Positions 8,331 to 17,347 are shown, counted from the first letter of the stretch. The stretch: 64,000 nt of DNA from Parablautia muri (GCF_009917485.1 NZ_QZDT01000014.1:1-64000), one strand, 5' to 3'. The notes: generated from the sequence alone by a model not told the origin. Translations and numbers: made by a program.

Positions 8331-11300
8331 TTATGCCACTTCCTTATATCTCACATAGACATATTCAAAAATCTTCTGTCTATATGTAAATATTGCATTA
8401 TCCGAATAGCATTCCGGCAGTTTCTCCCACAAAATCTTGCCAATGAGCGTATCTATCTCCGCTTTTGTTTCTTGCTTATCTGTCCAATGGTCAAGCTCTG
8501 CAATTTTGTTCTTAATCTTATCCAGTAAGTCTACTGCAATTTTTTTAATCTTCTTGATTTCTTCCTTAGAAAGATCTTCATCAAATAGCATATCGTATAA
8601 TGATAATTCTTCATCGCTTGTGAAGCCTTCACGAACGTATCTTTGTTCTTCCTGGTTCATGGAATTGGCCAAATCCATAAGTTCCATGAATATCCTTTCA
8701 ATATTGGCCCTGTCCTGCTCCTTATTATATTCTTCGATAATCTTCTGATAGCGCTCATAATAATCTACACGCCTGGGATTGTCCTTGAGCATTTTATGTA
8801 AACGGGTCTGAATCAGTTCATCCAGCTCCATGAGCATAAGGTTCTTCTTTTTAACCTTAGCAAACTCCCTGCGAAGTAAATCAAAATCAATCTTGCTGAT
8901 GTCAAAGCGCTTTGCTATACTCCGATTTTCGTTTGTCTTCTCTATCAAAATGTATTCATTTAATATACCATTAATCTGTACCATCAAATCAACTGTATTC
9001 AAATATTTCTTCTTTTTCTTTAACTCATTAAATATTGCAATAACAGCATCTTTCTTTTGCCTGTCTCCCTCTGAAATATTATGTCTGTCAAGATATCTCA
9101 TCATACGATTAAGCTCGCTACCATAAGTCATAAATTGCTTTTTACTCTCTCTACTGTCAGTTACGACATTTGCCGCTTCCTGCAGCAGGGCAAGTTTAGC
9201 AAATCCCTTTGCAGCCACAAGTTCACTTAATATAAAGCCTTTACCACGCAAAAATTCATCTGCATCAGCTATAATTTTCAGGATTCTCTCTATCAATTTT
9301 TCTTTATCATCTGTTGGATCTACACTTTTTCCGCCAGCATTTACTGTATAATCGGCAAGTGCCTTGCGAAGTGCTTTTACGATACCAATATAGTCAATAA
9401 TAAGTCCGTTATCTTTTCCCTCGGCTACACGGTTTGCCCTTGCGATAGTCTGCATCAGGGTATGCGCTTTTAAAGGTTTATCCAGGTATAAGCATGACAA
9501 ACACTTTACATCAAATCCTGTAAGCCACATCGCACAGACAAAAACGACTCTCAAATGATTGTCCTTATCCTTAAATTCTTTATCAAGCTCACGCTTTTCC
9601 ATCTTTTCACGGTGTGGTTTGATATCCAGACTCCACTTCCTAAAGGTTTGGATTTCGTTCTGCTCCTGTGATATTACTACAGCCATCTCCGTATCCGTCA
9701 TCCACTTTATCTTGCGTTCAAGCTCCTGCACTTCCTGTTGTGAGGCATTTTTTCTCTTATTCCTTAATAATTCAATTTCTTCATGCCAATACTCCTGCAC
9801 CATATTGTACATGCGGACACAAGTAACCTTATTCAAGCAAACAAACATTGCCTTGCCGCTTGCCCATAGGTCAGAGTAATGTGATACAAAATCTCTGGCA
9901 ACCGAACGAAGCCTTGGCTCTGCTGTCAAAAGATGAATTTCTTTTTCAAACTCATGCTCTAATTTCTCGACCTTTTCTGCATCAAGGTCTGCCGCCTCAA
10001 TCGCATCAAGGATTTTATCTGTAATATCGGGGTTCTGTATATCAAGTATCTTCTCACCTCTATTCTCGTAGTAAAGCGGCACAGTAGCCTTATCTTCCAC
10101 TGCGCGCTTAAAATCATAAATAGAGATATAACCACCAAAGGTACGTTCCGTAATATTATCGTTCAATAAAAGCGGGGTTCCGGTAAAACCAATTCTGGCA
10201 GCTGTCGGAATCAAGTCCATCATATTATCTGCAAATATGCCGTATTGACTTCTATGTGCTTCGTCCGAAATGATAATGATATCATGGTCGGTGATAATGG
10301 GTTTTTCTACTTTCTTATTAAATTTTTGAATAAGAGTAAATATAAAGCTTGGGTTGCCTGTCAATTTCTTTATCAGGTCGTCACCACTTGTAGCTATGAA
10401 CTTTGAGGCCTTTGTCTTTCCCAACAAACCACAGTTTTCAAAGGTATCGCTAATCTGCGTATTAAGTTCGTCCCGATCAGTAAGTACAACAATGGTAGGC
10501 GATCCTGCAAATTTTCTACGGATTTTCTGAGAAAAAAATACCATCGAATAGCTTTTGCCGGAACCCTGTGTATGCCAAAACACACCAAGCTTTCCATTGT
10601 TAAGTTTACGGGCCTCATAAGCCTTCACCGCTTCATTCACTCCAAGATACTGATGATTTCTTGCAAGTATTTTGACAGTAGTTCCTCCGGAGTGGTCATA
10701 CAAAATAAAATTTTCTAATAAGTCCAAAAAATTAAACTTATTACAAATACCCCGAAGCATTGTTTCCAGCGCAACGCTGCCTGTCTCCTGTTCATTAAGT
10801 CTTTTCCATTCATGAAAAAACTCATACTTACTTCCAAGCGTACCTACTTTTGACTCAATACCGTTTGATAACATCAAAAATGCATTATAATAAAACAGAT
10901 GGGGAATGGTATCCAAATAATCTGTATAATTATTTGTATATGCGTCCTGTACATCTACTGTATTCTTTTTCAATTCTATAAATAAAAGCGGAATACCATT
11001 TACAAATCCCACAATATCTGTACGCCTGTGGTATAAGTCACCATGTATTTTTAGCTCTTTAATAGCAAGAAAATCATTATGATCAGGATTTACAAAGTCT
11101 ATAACAACTACTCTCTTTTCCTCTACTTGTCCGTTTGATTTTTTTACTTTTACAGGAATACCATCACGGATATAGCCATACTTTTCCTCGTTTATCTGCA
11201 TCAAAGAAGAAGTGGAAAGATGCTGTTCAAAAGTCTTTAGCGCATCCTCCACAAGTTCTGGTGTTATCCATGGATTAAGTTTCTTAAGGGCATCTTTAAA

Positions 11301-11465
11301 ATAACGTATTAAAAGAATATCCTTGTAGGATTTTCTTCCAAAAGAACCGTTATCACCAAGAATTTCTGCATTATATGCAAGCTCAACTCTCCATCCAAGT
11401 TCTTCTTTTAGAAAGTTGCCGGCACTTTCTTGAACTAATATATTTTCTGAGTAATCGTAGCTCAT
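8331..11465 (-). CDS. hsdR: Type I restriction endonuclease subunit R (HsdR)
   Basis: A 1,044-residue motor and nuclease subunit of a type I restriction-modification enzyme. An N-terminal PD-(D/E)XK nuclease (DIVGFVNGIPLLFIELKK) is followed by a helicase with Walker A HTQGSGKSYSM and DEAH (IISDEAHRSQYG). GFTGTPL and the late TIARANR are further motor motifs. The C-terminal helical part binds the methylase core. It is the last gene of the hsdM-hsdS-hsdR order, 157 bases after hsdS, with GGAGAAAGG before its ATG. It is full length with no interruption. Confidence 0.96.
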   Translation of the reverse strand: MSYDYSENILVQESAGNFLKEELGWRVELAYNAEILGDNGSFGRKSYKDILLIRYFKDALKKLNPWITPELVEDALKTFEQHLSTSSLMQINEEKYGYIRDGIPVKVKKSNGQVEEKRVVVIDFVNPDHNDFLAIKELKIHGDLYHRRTDIVGFVNGIPLLFIELKKNTVDVQDAYTNNYTDYLDTIPHLFYYNAFLMLSNGIESKVGTLGSKYEFFHEWKRLNEQETGSVALETMLRGICNKFNFLDLLENFILYDHSGGTTVKILARNHQYLGVNEAVKAYEARKLNNGKLGVFWHTQGSGKSYSMVFFSQKIRRKFAGSPTIVVLTDRDELNTQISDTFENCGLLGKTKASKFIATSGDDLIKKLTGNPSFIFTLIQKFNKKVEKPIITDHDIIIISDEAHRSQYGIFADNMMDLIPTAARIGFTGTPLLLNDNITERTFGGYISIYDFKRAVEDKATVPLYYENRGEKILDIQNPDITDKILDAIEAADLDAEKVEKLEHEFEKEIHLLTAEPRLRSVARDFVSHYSDLWASGKAMFVCLNKVTCVRMYNMVQEYWHEEIELLRNKRKNASQQEVQELERKIKWMTDTEMAVVISQEQNEIQTFRKWSLDIKPHREKMEKRELDKEFKDKDNHLRVVFVCAMWLTGFDVKCLSCLYLDKPLKAHTLMQTIARANRVAEGKDNGLIIDYIGIVKALRKALADYTVNAGGKSVDPTDDKEKLIERILKIIADADEFLRGKGFILSELVAAKGFAKLALLQEAANVVTDSRESKKQFMTYGSELNRMMRYLDRHNISEGDRQKKDAVIAIFNELKKKKKYLNTVDLMVQINGILNEYILIEKTNENRSIAKRFDISKIDFDLLRREFAKVKKKNLMLMELDELIQTRLHKMLKDNPRRVDYYERYQKIIEEYNKEQDRANIERIFMELMDLANSMNQEEQRYVREGFTSDEELSLYDMLFDEDLSKEEIKKIKKIAVDLLDKIKNKIAELDHWTDKQETKAEIDTLIGKILWEKLPECYSDNAIFTYRQKIFEYVYVRYKEVA

Positions 11466-11622
11466 ATACCTTTCTCCTATAATTTTTCATACGAGATAAT
11501 ATCTCTTTTAAGAAAACCCTTAAAAAGTAATTATCATTTAATACAGCTTTATGCTTCTACCCCTTAGAACAATATGTGCAAAAATCCCATCATAATTTTA
11601 CTACAGATTTCCAAATAACATA

Positions 11623-12795
11623 TTACACCACTATTTCTCCACCCATAAGTTTCGGTAATAATCTATCTCGCATTTCAATTAATTTACGATTTTGATTAAG
11701 CAATAATTGCCTCTTTTTAAAATACACATCAAACGGCTCATACATTTTATTGGGTGCTCTCAGTAATTCAATTGTATCAATATGTTTTTTTCCTAAATGC
11801 GATACGGTTGCACCAACAACCGTTTTTTCAAAATATTTAATAGGATCCCGAATTGCCCACAATAACCATCCATGGATAGCTTTATCATACGGTCTAATGC
11901 AGCATGTCCGTTGCACTAAATATGAGGTTTCTCCACACCAAGAATTGATATGAAATTCACCATCCATACCGACAATAATTTCACCGTTCTGAACTCTATA
12001 CTGGTCATCTGCATTTTCTGGTGTATAATCACCTGTAATTCCAGGTGGAATATTTCTAATTCTAATTATCGGAGTTCCATTTCCCTTATTATTAAATAAA
12101 GTCCCATCAAAAGCATATCCATATTGAACATCACAAAGGTCAACTAATTTTTCTTTTTTCCACCCTTCTGGTACTCCGTCAACAATATCATATTTCTCAT
12201 ATCCAGGAAACCTCAAATCTACAAACCATTCCTTATAAAGGCGTTGTGCTGCTTCTTCTAAGAGTTTAAGTTGTTTTTGGTTATTTTCAATGATGTCATC
12301 AAATGGTTTTAAAATATTTACAATTTTTTCTTGCATTTTATAGGGCGGAATTTCAATTTCTATGCCTCTTAGCGCTGTGAGACTAATAGTCCTTTGTGCC
12401 GCTCCCAAAGCAACGGCATCTGCTTTCATATAAAAGTCTCTATTTAACATTGTATAAAATAGGAATTCTGGAACTATCTTTTCCCTGTCAGGTCGTAAAA
12501 TCGCAATATGGCGTTGAAATACGAATTTCTGTTCCTCATTCATAAATACAGGAATTCCAAATGATCCAACTACAGAATAGAGAATATCTCCTATGCGAGC
12601 TTTTTTCTTATCATCTAATCCATCATAATACTCTTGCGGAACAAACATTGTATCTGTTAAATCAAATTTATTATTATTTGTAATATTGGAAATTGTTACA
12701 AAAGGGATTCCGCTATCTGCCTTTGGAGGCGGCTGATGATCTCCATCTGCAATTGAATTACAAACATCAGCTAATTTATATTTTCCCCAGCTCAT
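11623..12795 (-). CDS. hsdS: Type I restriction specificity subunit S (HsdS)
   Basis: A 390-residue DNA recognition subunit. It has two target recognition domains, about 1-170 and 200-375. Each is followed by a conserved coiled-coil spacer: EKIVNILKPFDDIIENNQ in the middle and QLLLNQNRKLIEMRDRLLPK at the end. The gene overlaps the end of hsdM by 20 bases and has GGAGATGGGGT before the ATG, indicating translational coupling. The two domains set a bipartite target that cannot be read from sequence by eye. Confidence 0.94.
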   Translation of the reverse strand: MSWGKYKLADVCNSIADGDHQPPPKADSGIPFVTISNITNNNKFDLTDTMFVPQEYYDGLDDKKKARIGDILYSVVGSFGIPVFMNEEQKFVFQRHIAILRPDREKIVPEFLFYTMLNRDFYMKADAVALGAAQRTISLTALRGIEIEIPPYKMQEKIVNILKPFDDIIENNQKQLKLLEEAAQRLYKEWFVDLRFPGYEKYDIVDGVPEGWKKEKLVDLCDVQYGYAFDGTLFNNKGNGTPIIRIRNIPPGITGDYTPENADDQYRVQNGEIIVGMDGEFHINSWCGETSYLVQRTCCIRPYDKAIHGWLLWAIRDPIKYFEKTVVGATVSHLGKKHIDTIELLRAPNKMYEPFDVYFKKRQLLLNQNRKLIEMRDRLLPKLMGGEIVV

Positions 12796-14659
12796 ACCCC
12801 ATCTCCTTCATATTCCGCGAGATGACATCCATCAATTTATTACTTTCCGCCTGTAAATCTAAAAGTTCCTTATGTATCTCAACCATTCTTTCTGCAAAGT
12901 CAACCCCATCATCCTCTGCAGGCGCCACCCCTACATAGACTCCTGGAGTAAGCGACCATCCTTTACTTTCAATTGTTTCAATATCTGCAATTTTACAAAG
13001 TCCAAGAATATCCTTATACTCACTCTCACCAAACTTGCTGTAAAGCCACCTCGCTTCCTTTACCACTTCTACGATTTCTTCTACAGATAAAATTTTTTCG
13101 TCCCACAAAGCCTGCAACTGTTTCTTTTCTTTCTTATCACAGGATTCCGCAACCTTCTTTGCTCCCTCTCTGAGTTTTTTTAGATGCGTATTGGCTATTT
13201 CAAATCCATCTATGAATACATTATCCATTACAGCATTAAGAGGCTCCTCACCCGCCTCTATAATCATTTCTTTCAGCACAGTCTTATATTCTTCAAGTAA
13301 TGCCTTGTACTTATCTGTCTCACCCCTGTAAAGCCAAACAATAGCATTTATATTTTTAAGCTGCCATTCGCTCCACTCATTCAGTGTGCGGTCTACCACC
13401 GTGTAATAATTTCTTGCATCTATAAAAAGGACTTTATTTTTTAACTCATCTGCCTTCCCCTTATCAAAAAACCATAAAGAACAAGGCAAACTCTTTGTGT
13501 AAAAGAAATTGTTTCCTACGCTTACCATAACATCCACATGACCGGTCTTGACAAGCTTTTCTCTAATGTCCTTATCGCCTCCCTGACTATCTGTTGCGGA
13601 AGAAGCCATAACAAATCCTGCTCTGCCTGTTTCATTCAGATAAGCATAAAAATAAGAAATCCAAAGATAATTTGCATTTCCGATTTCTTTACTCTTATTC
13701 TCCTTCGGCATTCCAAAAGGAAGCCTGCCCGCATTAGCTACTGACTCCGCCTTTACTTTATCTACATTGAAGGGTGGATTCGCCATAACATAATTACAAC
13801 ACCCCTCCAAATTATGCGCGTCATAATAAAAACTGTTTGCCTGATCTCCTGATTCGATTACTCCGGTCAATCCATGTACAGCCATATTCATAAGACAAAG
13901 CTGCGCATTATACGCAACCTTTTCCTGTCCATAAAAAGTCATTCTGCTGTTTGCCTGTAATCCTGCCTCATTTACAAAATCGCCTGTCTGTACAAACATA
14001 CCGCCTGAACCGCAAGCAGGATCTAATAGCACACCGCCTGCAGGCTCTAAAATATTTACAATCATCTTTACCAGTGATTTAGGGGTAAAGAACACCCCAT
14101 CATCAGAAGCAATATTTTTAGCAAATTTATTCAGGAAATATTCATAGATACGGCCAATAACATCACCCCCAACTTCATCAAGGCCGTTGTTATTGAATAT
14201 TCTCAAAAGTTCGCCAAGCAAATCATCTGAAAAATCTGTATAACTCTTTGGCAGTACTCCGGTAAGCTGCTCACTTTGCTGCTCCACAAGCTCCATAGCG
14301 TTATTTACTATCTCCCCAAGACTTCCCATAGTTTGGCCTGCCACATTCGTAAGCACAAGTGAAGCCACATTCTCCGGCAAATTTACAAGCCAACTGTATT
14401 GGGCCATTTCCGGAAGATACAAGGCACTCTTAGCAACAAAATCTCTTGCCTCTACCGGCATCTTACGTCCATTCCTCATGGGCCTATTTTTTAATATTTC
14501 TTCTTCTACCATTTTAAATCTGCTATACGCATACCTTAAGAAAAGTAAGCCAAGTACCGGCATGCAATACTGATTGGAGGTCAACTTTGAGCCCGCCCTA
14601 AGCAAATCAGCAGACTCCCACAAGTCTGCTTCTAATTTTTTAATACTTTTATTATCCAT
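12776..14659 (-). CDS. hsdM: Type I restriction methyltransferase subunit M (HsdM)
   Basis: A 627-residue N6-adenine methyltransferase. An N-terminal helical HsdM domain (about 5-150) is followed by the catalytic domain with SAM motif LLDPACGSGGMF and catalytic NPPFN. The long C-terminal part (about 430-627) interacts with HsdS. GGAGG lies 10 bases before the ATG. Its promoter sits inside a long inverted repeat just upstream. Together with hsdS and hsdR it forms an apparently intact system protecting the host and cutting foreign DNA. Confidence 0.96.
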   Translation of the reverse strand: MDNKSIKKLEADLWESADLLRAGSKLTSNQYCMPVLGLLFLRYAYSRFKMVEEEILKNRPMRNGRKMPVEARDFVAKSALYLPEMAQYSWLVNLPENVASLVLTNVAGQTMGSLGEIVNNAMELVEQQSEQLTGVLPKSYTDFSDDLLGELLRIFNNNGLDEVGGDVIGRIYEYFLNKFAKNIASDDGVFFTPKSLVKMIVNILEPAGGVLLDPACGSGGMFVQTGDFVNEAGLQANSRMTFYGQEKVAYNAQLCLMNMAVHGLTGVIESGDQANSFYYDAHNLEGCCNYVMANPPFNVDKVKAESVANAGRLPFGMPKENKSKEIGNANYLWISYFYAYLNETGRAGFVMASSATDSQGGDKDIREKLVKTGHVDVMVSVGNNFFYTKSLPCSLWFFDKGKADELKNKVLFIDARNYYTVVDRTLNEWSEWQLKNINAIVWLYRGETDKYKALLEEYKTVLKEMIIEAGEEPLNAVMDNVFIDGFEIANTHLKKLREGAKKVAESCDKKEKKQLQALWDEKILSVEEIVEVVKEARWLYSKFGESEYKDILGLCKIADIETIESKGWSLTPGVYVGVAPAEDDGVDFAERMVEIHKELLDLQAESNKLMDVISRNMKEMGYELGKI

Positions 14660-14679
14660 TGCGATGCTTCCTCCGAATT

Positions 14680-14747
14680 TTTTATCCGCATCTTTTCACA
14701 TCTTCATTATATACTGGGGATTTCTATTTGAAAAGATGCGGATAAAA
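14680..14747. promoter_or_regulatory. hsdM promoter enclosed by a 19-bp perfect inverted repeat
   Basis: The arms at 14680-14698 and 14729-14747 are perfect reverse complements, TTTTATCCGCATCTTTTCA and its complement, separated by 30 bases. The spacer and inner edges hold a minus-strand TATAAT (within 14706-14713) and an upstream TTTCAA at about 16 bases, so the repeat brackets the likely hsdM promoter. It could be a two-site operator or a cruciform. No adjacent controller gene is seen. Confidence 0.65.
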
Positions 14748-14884
14748 CATTTCATCTACATTACAATAAAGATACCATTTATAACTTCTCGGAATCTCAA
14801 TGAATGAGATGCCTCCTAAAACTTGACAACTGAATATCGTGTAGGAAAAGGAGCTTGTTGGAGCGTTCCACGGAAATCCTTCTG

Positions 14885-15025
14885 TCATATTCCTTTTCCC
14901 ATGGGATGCTTACAGGTGTTAAACTTAAAATCTATGACCGGGTCACAGCCCCGGATCAGGACGATACTCTTTTTATTATCCAGTTTTCTTACCTCGTCCA
15001 GTGTCATAAGCTCTTTGCCGTATTG
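14885..15025 (-). pseudogene. C-terminal fragment of a VirD4/TraG type IV coupling protein
   Basis: Reading the minus strand from 15025 gives about 46 codons: QYGKELMTLDEVRKLDNKKS, then LIRGCDPVIDFKF, then KHPMGKGI and a stop. This matches the end of VirD4/TraG ATPases of conjugative elements, where a DElr.md segment is followed by iRGe.Pv.D.Ky..kHP. A TGA interrupts the frame directly upstream at 15026-15028, and unrelated DNA (the toxin-antitoxin promoter) follows. It is therefore a decayed remnant of an integrative conjugative element. The recognition is from motif memory, not alignment. Confidence 0.75.
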
Positions 15026-15048
15026 TCAAGTGGTGAATTCAATTTTTC

Positions 15049-15096
15049 TTGCATATACTTTGACGTTGTGGCATAATATAAGTAAGAAATTCTTAC
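15049..15096 (+). promoter_or_regulatory. Promoter and candidate operator of the AbrB-PIN toxin-antitoxin operon
   Basis: TTGCAT (15049-15054) and CATAAT (15072-15077) are 17 bases apart. The palindrome GTAAGAAATTCTTAC (15082-15096) then spans the expected start site. AAGGAG precedes the antitoxin ATG. AbrB-type antitoxins commonly repress their own operons through such a dyad. Confidence 0.55.
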
Positions 15097-15115
15097 AAGA
15101 AAGGAGCATATGTAA

Positions 15116-15382
15116 ATGAGTACACAAATATTAACTGTTTCTTCCAAAGGCCAAATATCTCTGCCAGTTAGCATCCGAAAACTTCTGTCGATTGATACGG
15201 GTGATAAACTGGTGGCATATACTTCCGGAGATGTTATCATGCTCAAAACTTTAAAACTTCCTTCTGCCGAAGAATTTGAAGCGTCACTGGACGAAGCGCA
15301 AAAATGGGCAAAGTCTGTTGGATATAATGAAAACGATGTTAATGATATAGTCAAATCGGTTAGAAAGAAGAAACGAGTATGA
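15116..15382 (+). CDS. AbrB/MazE-type antitoxin
   Basis: An 88-residue DNA-binding antitoxin. Residues 5-48 form the swapped-hairpin AbrB domain (TVSSKGQISLPVSIRKLL, then DTGDKLVAYTSGDVIML). The C-terminal 40 residues are the likely toxin-wrapping tail. Its stop overlaps the toxin start (ATGA), so the two proteins are made in a coupled fashion. A palindrome in its leader suggests autoregulation. Confidence 0.9.
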   Translation: MSTQILTVSSKGQISLPVSIRKLLSIDTGDKLVAYTSGDVIMLKTLKLPSAEEFEASLDEAQKWAKSVGYNENDVNDIVKSVRKKKRV

Positions 15383-15783
15383 GAATTGTGATAGATACAA
15401 ATGTTTTGATTTCTGGTGTGTTTTTTGGCGGATTCCCAAGAGAAATTCTTCGTGCTGTTGTTGATCAGAAGATAACAGCCTGCGCTACGACAGAAATTAT
15501 TAACGAATATGAGGAAATCGTGCAGGAGATGATTGACAGAAAACAAGGGCATATTAATAGAACAATTTTAAGCCCGCTAATTAAAGCTATGGAAATTATC
15601 GAACCTGTTACTCATGTTGAAATATGCCGTGATCCTGACGATAACAAATTTCTGGAATGTGCAAAAGATTCTCACGCTTTATATATTGTCAGCGGAGATA
15701 AAGATCTACTCGTAATAGAGCAGTTTGGAAACATTCAAATCATGAATGCAAAGGATTTTTGTGAGAAATATTTTTCCGAATAA
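15379..15783 (+). CDS. PIN-domain ribonuclease toxin (PIN_3 family)
   Basis: A 134-residue putative toxin of the PIN_3 / TIGR00305 group. The acidic metal-binding residues are visible: D at IDTNVLISG, E in EIINEYEEIV, D in CRDPDDNKFLECA and D in VSGDKDLL. It is expected to cleave RNA when free of the upstream AbrB antitoxin. The gene is full length. The unit sits between a VirD4 remnant and further mobile fragments, consistent with arrival on an element. Confidence 0.9.
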   Translation: MRIVIDTNVLISGVFFGGFPREILRAVVDQKITACATTEIINEYEEIVQEMIDRKQGHINRTILSPLIKAMEIIEPVTHVEICRDPDDNKFLECAKDSHALYIVSGDKDLLVIEQFGNIQIMNAKDFCEKYFSE

Positions 15784-15880
15784 AAAAGCTATTCTCTTTT
15801 CGATATGTTGAAAAACATAGCTAAAAACTGTATCTTAAATAATAAAGGATATAACTATATTGAAGACATAAACTGTTTTA

Positions 15881-15913
15881 TAAAAACAACCCTTCTCCAT
15901 ATAAAGAGAAGGG
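15881..15913 (-). terminator. Terminator downstream of the small minus-strand frame
   Basis: On the minus strand CCCTTCTC and GAGAAGGG form a perfect 8-bp stem with loop TTTATATG, followed by TTGTTTTTA. It may also stop transcription from the toxin side. Confidence 0.65.
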
Positions 15914-15943
15914 CCATATATTTTATTTTAATTTTCCTCTGTA

Positions 15944-16132
15944 TCATTCGTCTGATTTTCCGATAGACTTGTGATTTTTTGCTTGGCAGATAATGAGTAC
16001 ATAAGCATATCCCATAGAGTAATACATTTTTTGAAATTTGATCTCGACTGATGACCCTTTCCATTTATTGATGTTAATAACTTCATGAGCTGTCACAGAT
16101 TCAATCTTATCCGCTGTCGCAAATCTGCTCAT
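15944..16132 (-). CDS. Small hypothetical frame in mobile-element debris
   Basis: 62 codons with AGGA shortly before the ATG and a good terminator 30 bases downstream. The product contains ATADKIESVTAHEVI but matches nothing I recognise. It lies between the toxin-antitoxin pair and the DUF6618 gene. It may be a real small gene of the inserted element or a fragment, so confidence is low. Confidence 0.3.
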   Translation of the reverse strand: MSRFATADKIESVTAHEVININKWKGSSVEIKFQKMYYSMGYAYVLIICQAKNHKSIGKSDE

Positions 16133-16301
16133 TTTCCTGTCATGCTTTCAATTGCATATACAATTGTTCAGTCCCATCTTTTTGCCAGTCCCCAGGACAG
16201 CATTTTCCATGCAGCTGTCGGAAACTGTCTGACAATTCCAGACAGGGCAGATCATATCCACCTACGGAATTGCGCCTGAATTATGCCCAATTCACGCAGG
16301 A

Positions 16302-16335
16302 AGGCCGCCCAGATCATTCCGGACGGCCTGTTTTT
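16302..16335 (+). terminator. Strong GC stem-loop with T-run
   Basis: AGGCCGCCC and GGACGGCCT form a 9-bp stem with one mismatch and a 10-base loop, followed by TTTTT on the plus strand. No plus-strand gene directly precedes it, so it is probably inherited from a former element. Confidence 0.5.
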
Positions 16336-16413
16336 CCTGTTCCCTTATGAAATTGTCCCCATTCCACGCACACTTCGTCAAACGTCTGTTTTGCCTATAG
16401 TTGCCATGCTTCC

Positions 16414-16764
16414 CTACAGCCAGTCCCTCCCTGTATACCCGGATAATGCCCGCAGGGCGTGGGCAACGGTTACTGCATCTGTTTCATTCATATTCGCTGA
16501 CAGCCTCTCTTTGTTCCAGAATAAATCGGACAGTCTGCTTAAGGGGCATCCTGTATCAATGTCCGGCATACAGATATACTGGCCGCTCATATATTTCCCG
16601 AACACTGCATTGATACAGCTGTCCCTCCCATAAATAATAAGCTCCGCCATGCAAGGGCCGTAACTTCTGACTTTCACTTCCCCAAGCCATCTTTCTTCCC
16701 TTTTTCCTTCTTCCGCCGGCACGGTGCATACAAACTCCATGCTCCCTTCCGGCCATGTCATCAT
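16414..16764 (-). CDS. DUF6618 family protein of mobile elements
   Basis: 116 residues. The order of an early WLGEVKVRSYG, a central YGRDSCINAVFGKYMSGQYI, then CMPDIDTGCPLSRLSDLFWN and a late DAVTVAHALRAL fits the DUF6618 family as I remember it. Its function is unknown. The ATG overlaps the stop of the ATPase fragment (16761-16763), so the two were co-translated. It is probably a passenger of a transposon-like unit. Family assignment is moderately sure. Confidence 0.6.
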   Translation of the reverse strand: MMTWPEGSMEFVCTVPAEEGKREERWLGEVKVRSYGPCMAELIIYGRDSCINAVFGKYMSGQYICMPDIDTGCPLSRLSDLFWNKERLSANMNETDAVTVAHALRALSGYTGRDWL

Positions 16765-16966
16765 CCCACACCTCCCAGCATCTCATGGTCCGCCACAAAA
16801 CGCACCATGTGCCCGTCCAAAAGCCGCTTCTGCTGCTGGCACGCATACATCAGAGCCTTTTCACATACACGGTTTATCATCCGCGGTATGCCCGCAGATA
16901 TTTTATATACTTCATCTTCTGCACCGCTGGTAAAAATCTCTTTCCCTGCTCCTGCATGTGGCGGTT
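16761..16966 (-). pseudogene. C-terminal remnant of an ExeA/TniB-type AAA ATPase of a transposon
   Basis: One minus-strand frame reads AGAGKEIFTSGAEDEVYKIS, then AGIPRMINRVCEKALMYA, then QQQKRLLDGHMVRFVADHEM, ending at 16761. This is the tail of ExeA-family ATPases that accompany DDE transposases (GiPR.INr..e.aL). The Walker motifs and the first two thirds are missing, and upstream the DNA changes into a TnpV start. It is non-functional alone. Confidence 0.7.
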
Positions 16967-17059
16967 TTTCTCCGGCAGCGTCAGCATGGGGATATAGTAA
17001 TCCCCGACAAGAACATAGTCAATGCCGTTCTCATGTGTGTATTTCAGCAATTTCTCCAT
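16958..17059 (-). pseudogene. N-terminal remnant of transposon protein TnpV
   Basis: GGAGG stands 6 bases before the ATG at 17059, and the frame reads MEKLLKYTHENG then DYVLVGDYYIPMLTLPE, the start of TnpV. After about 34 residues it runs out of phase into the ExeA remnant. The missing part would contain the grWGr...YLkeh end of the family. It is also in frame with the HAD fragment upstream, giving one chimeric open frame (16877-17347). Confidence 0.65.
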
Positions 17060-17347
17060 TATCGACCTCCTGTATTCAATTTTCAGAATCCAGCTGATCG
17101 TGTCCCTGTCCATGTGAAATTCAAGGCAACTGAACTCTTCACCAACAAGTATGTCATAATCGTTTCCAGCTTTTGTAAATAAACATTCTTCACGGAATAC
17201 TCTTGTAAGTCTGTCATGTTCCTTTTTGTCAAAATGCTCAAATGTGTATGGAATAAAATATCCTTTACTTTCCTTTATGATTACACCATACATATCAAGC
17301 AAGAGTATTTGCTTTTTTCCCGGTCTTTTTTCCAATCTTCTTTCCAT
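17060..17347 (-). pseudogene. Truncated HAD-like hydrolase fragment
   Basis: About 96 codons. The start LLLDMYGVIIKESKGYFIPY followed by FEHFD and LFTKAG resembles the N-terminus of a clostridial HAD-family phosphatase. The nucleophile Asp is present, but the second motif residue is Tyr instead of Asp. The frame loses similarity after about residue 70 and continues into the TnpV start. Its first 53 bases overlap the end of the HTH-methyltransferase gene. Probably an inactive junction product. Confidence 0.45.

Noticed and set aside
14823-15119. Plus-strand frames of 98 and 73 codons
   Set aside because: They are the antisense of the VirD4 remnant and the toxin-antitoxin promoter, with no family signature.
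16556-16846. 96-codon minus-strand frame
   Set aside because: It overlaps DUF6618 and the ATPase remnant in another phase; those frames have clear family motifs, this one does not.
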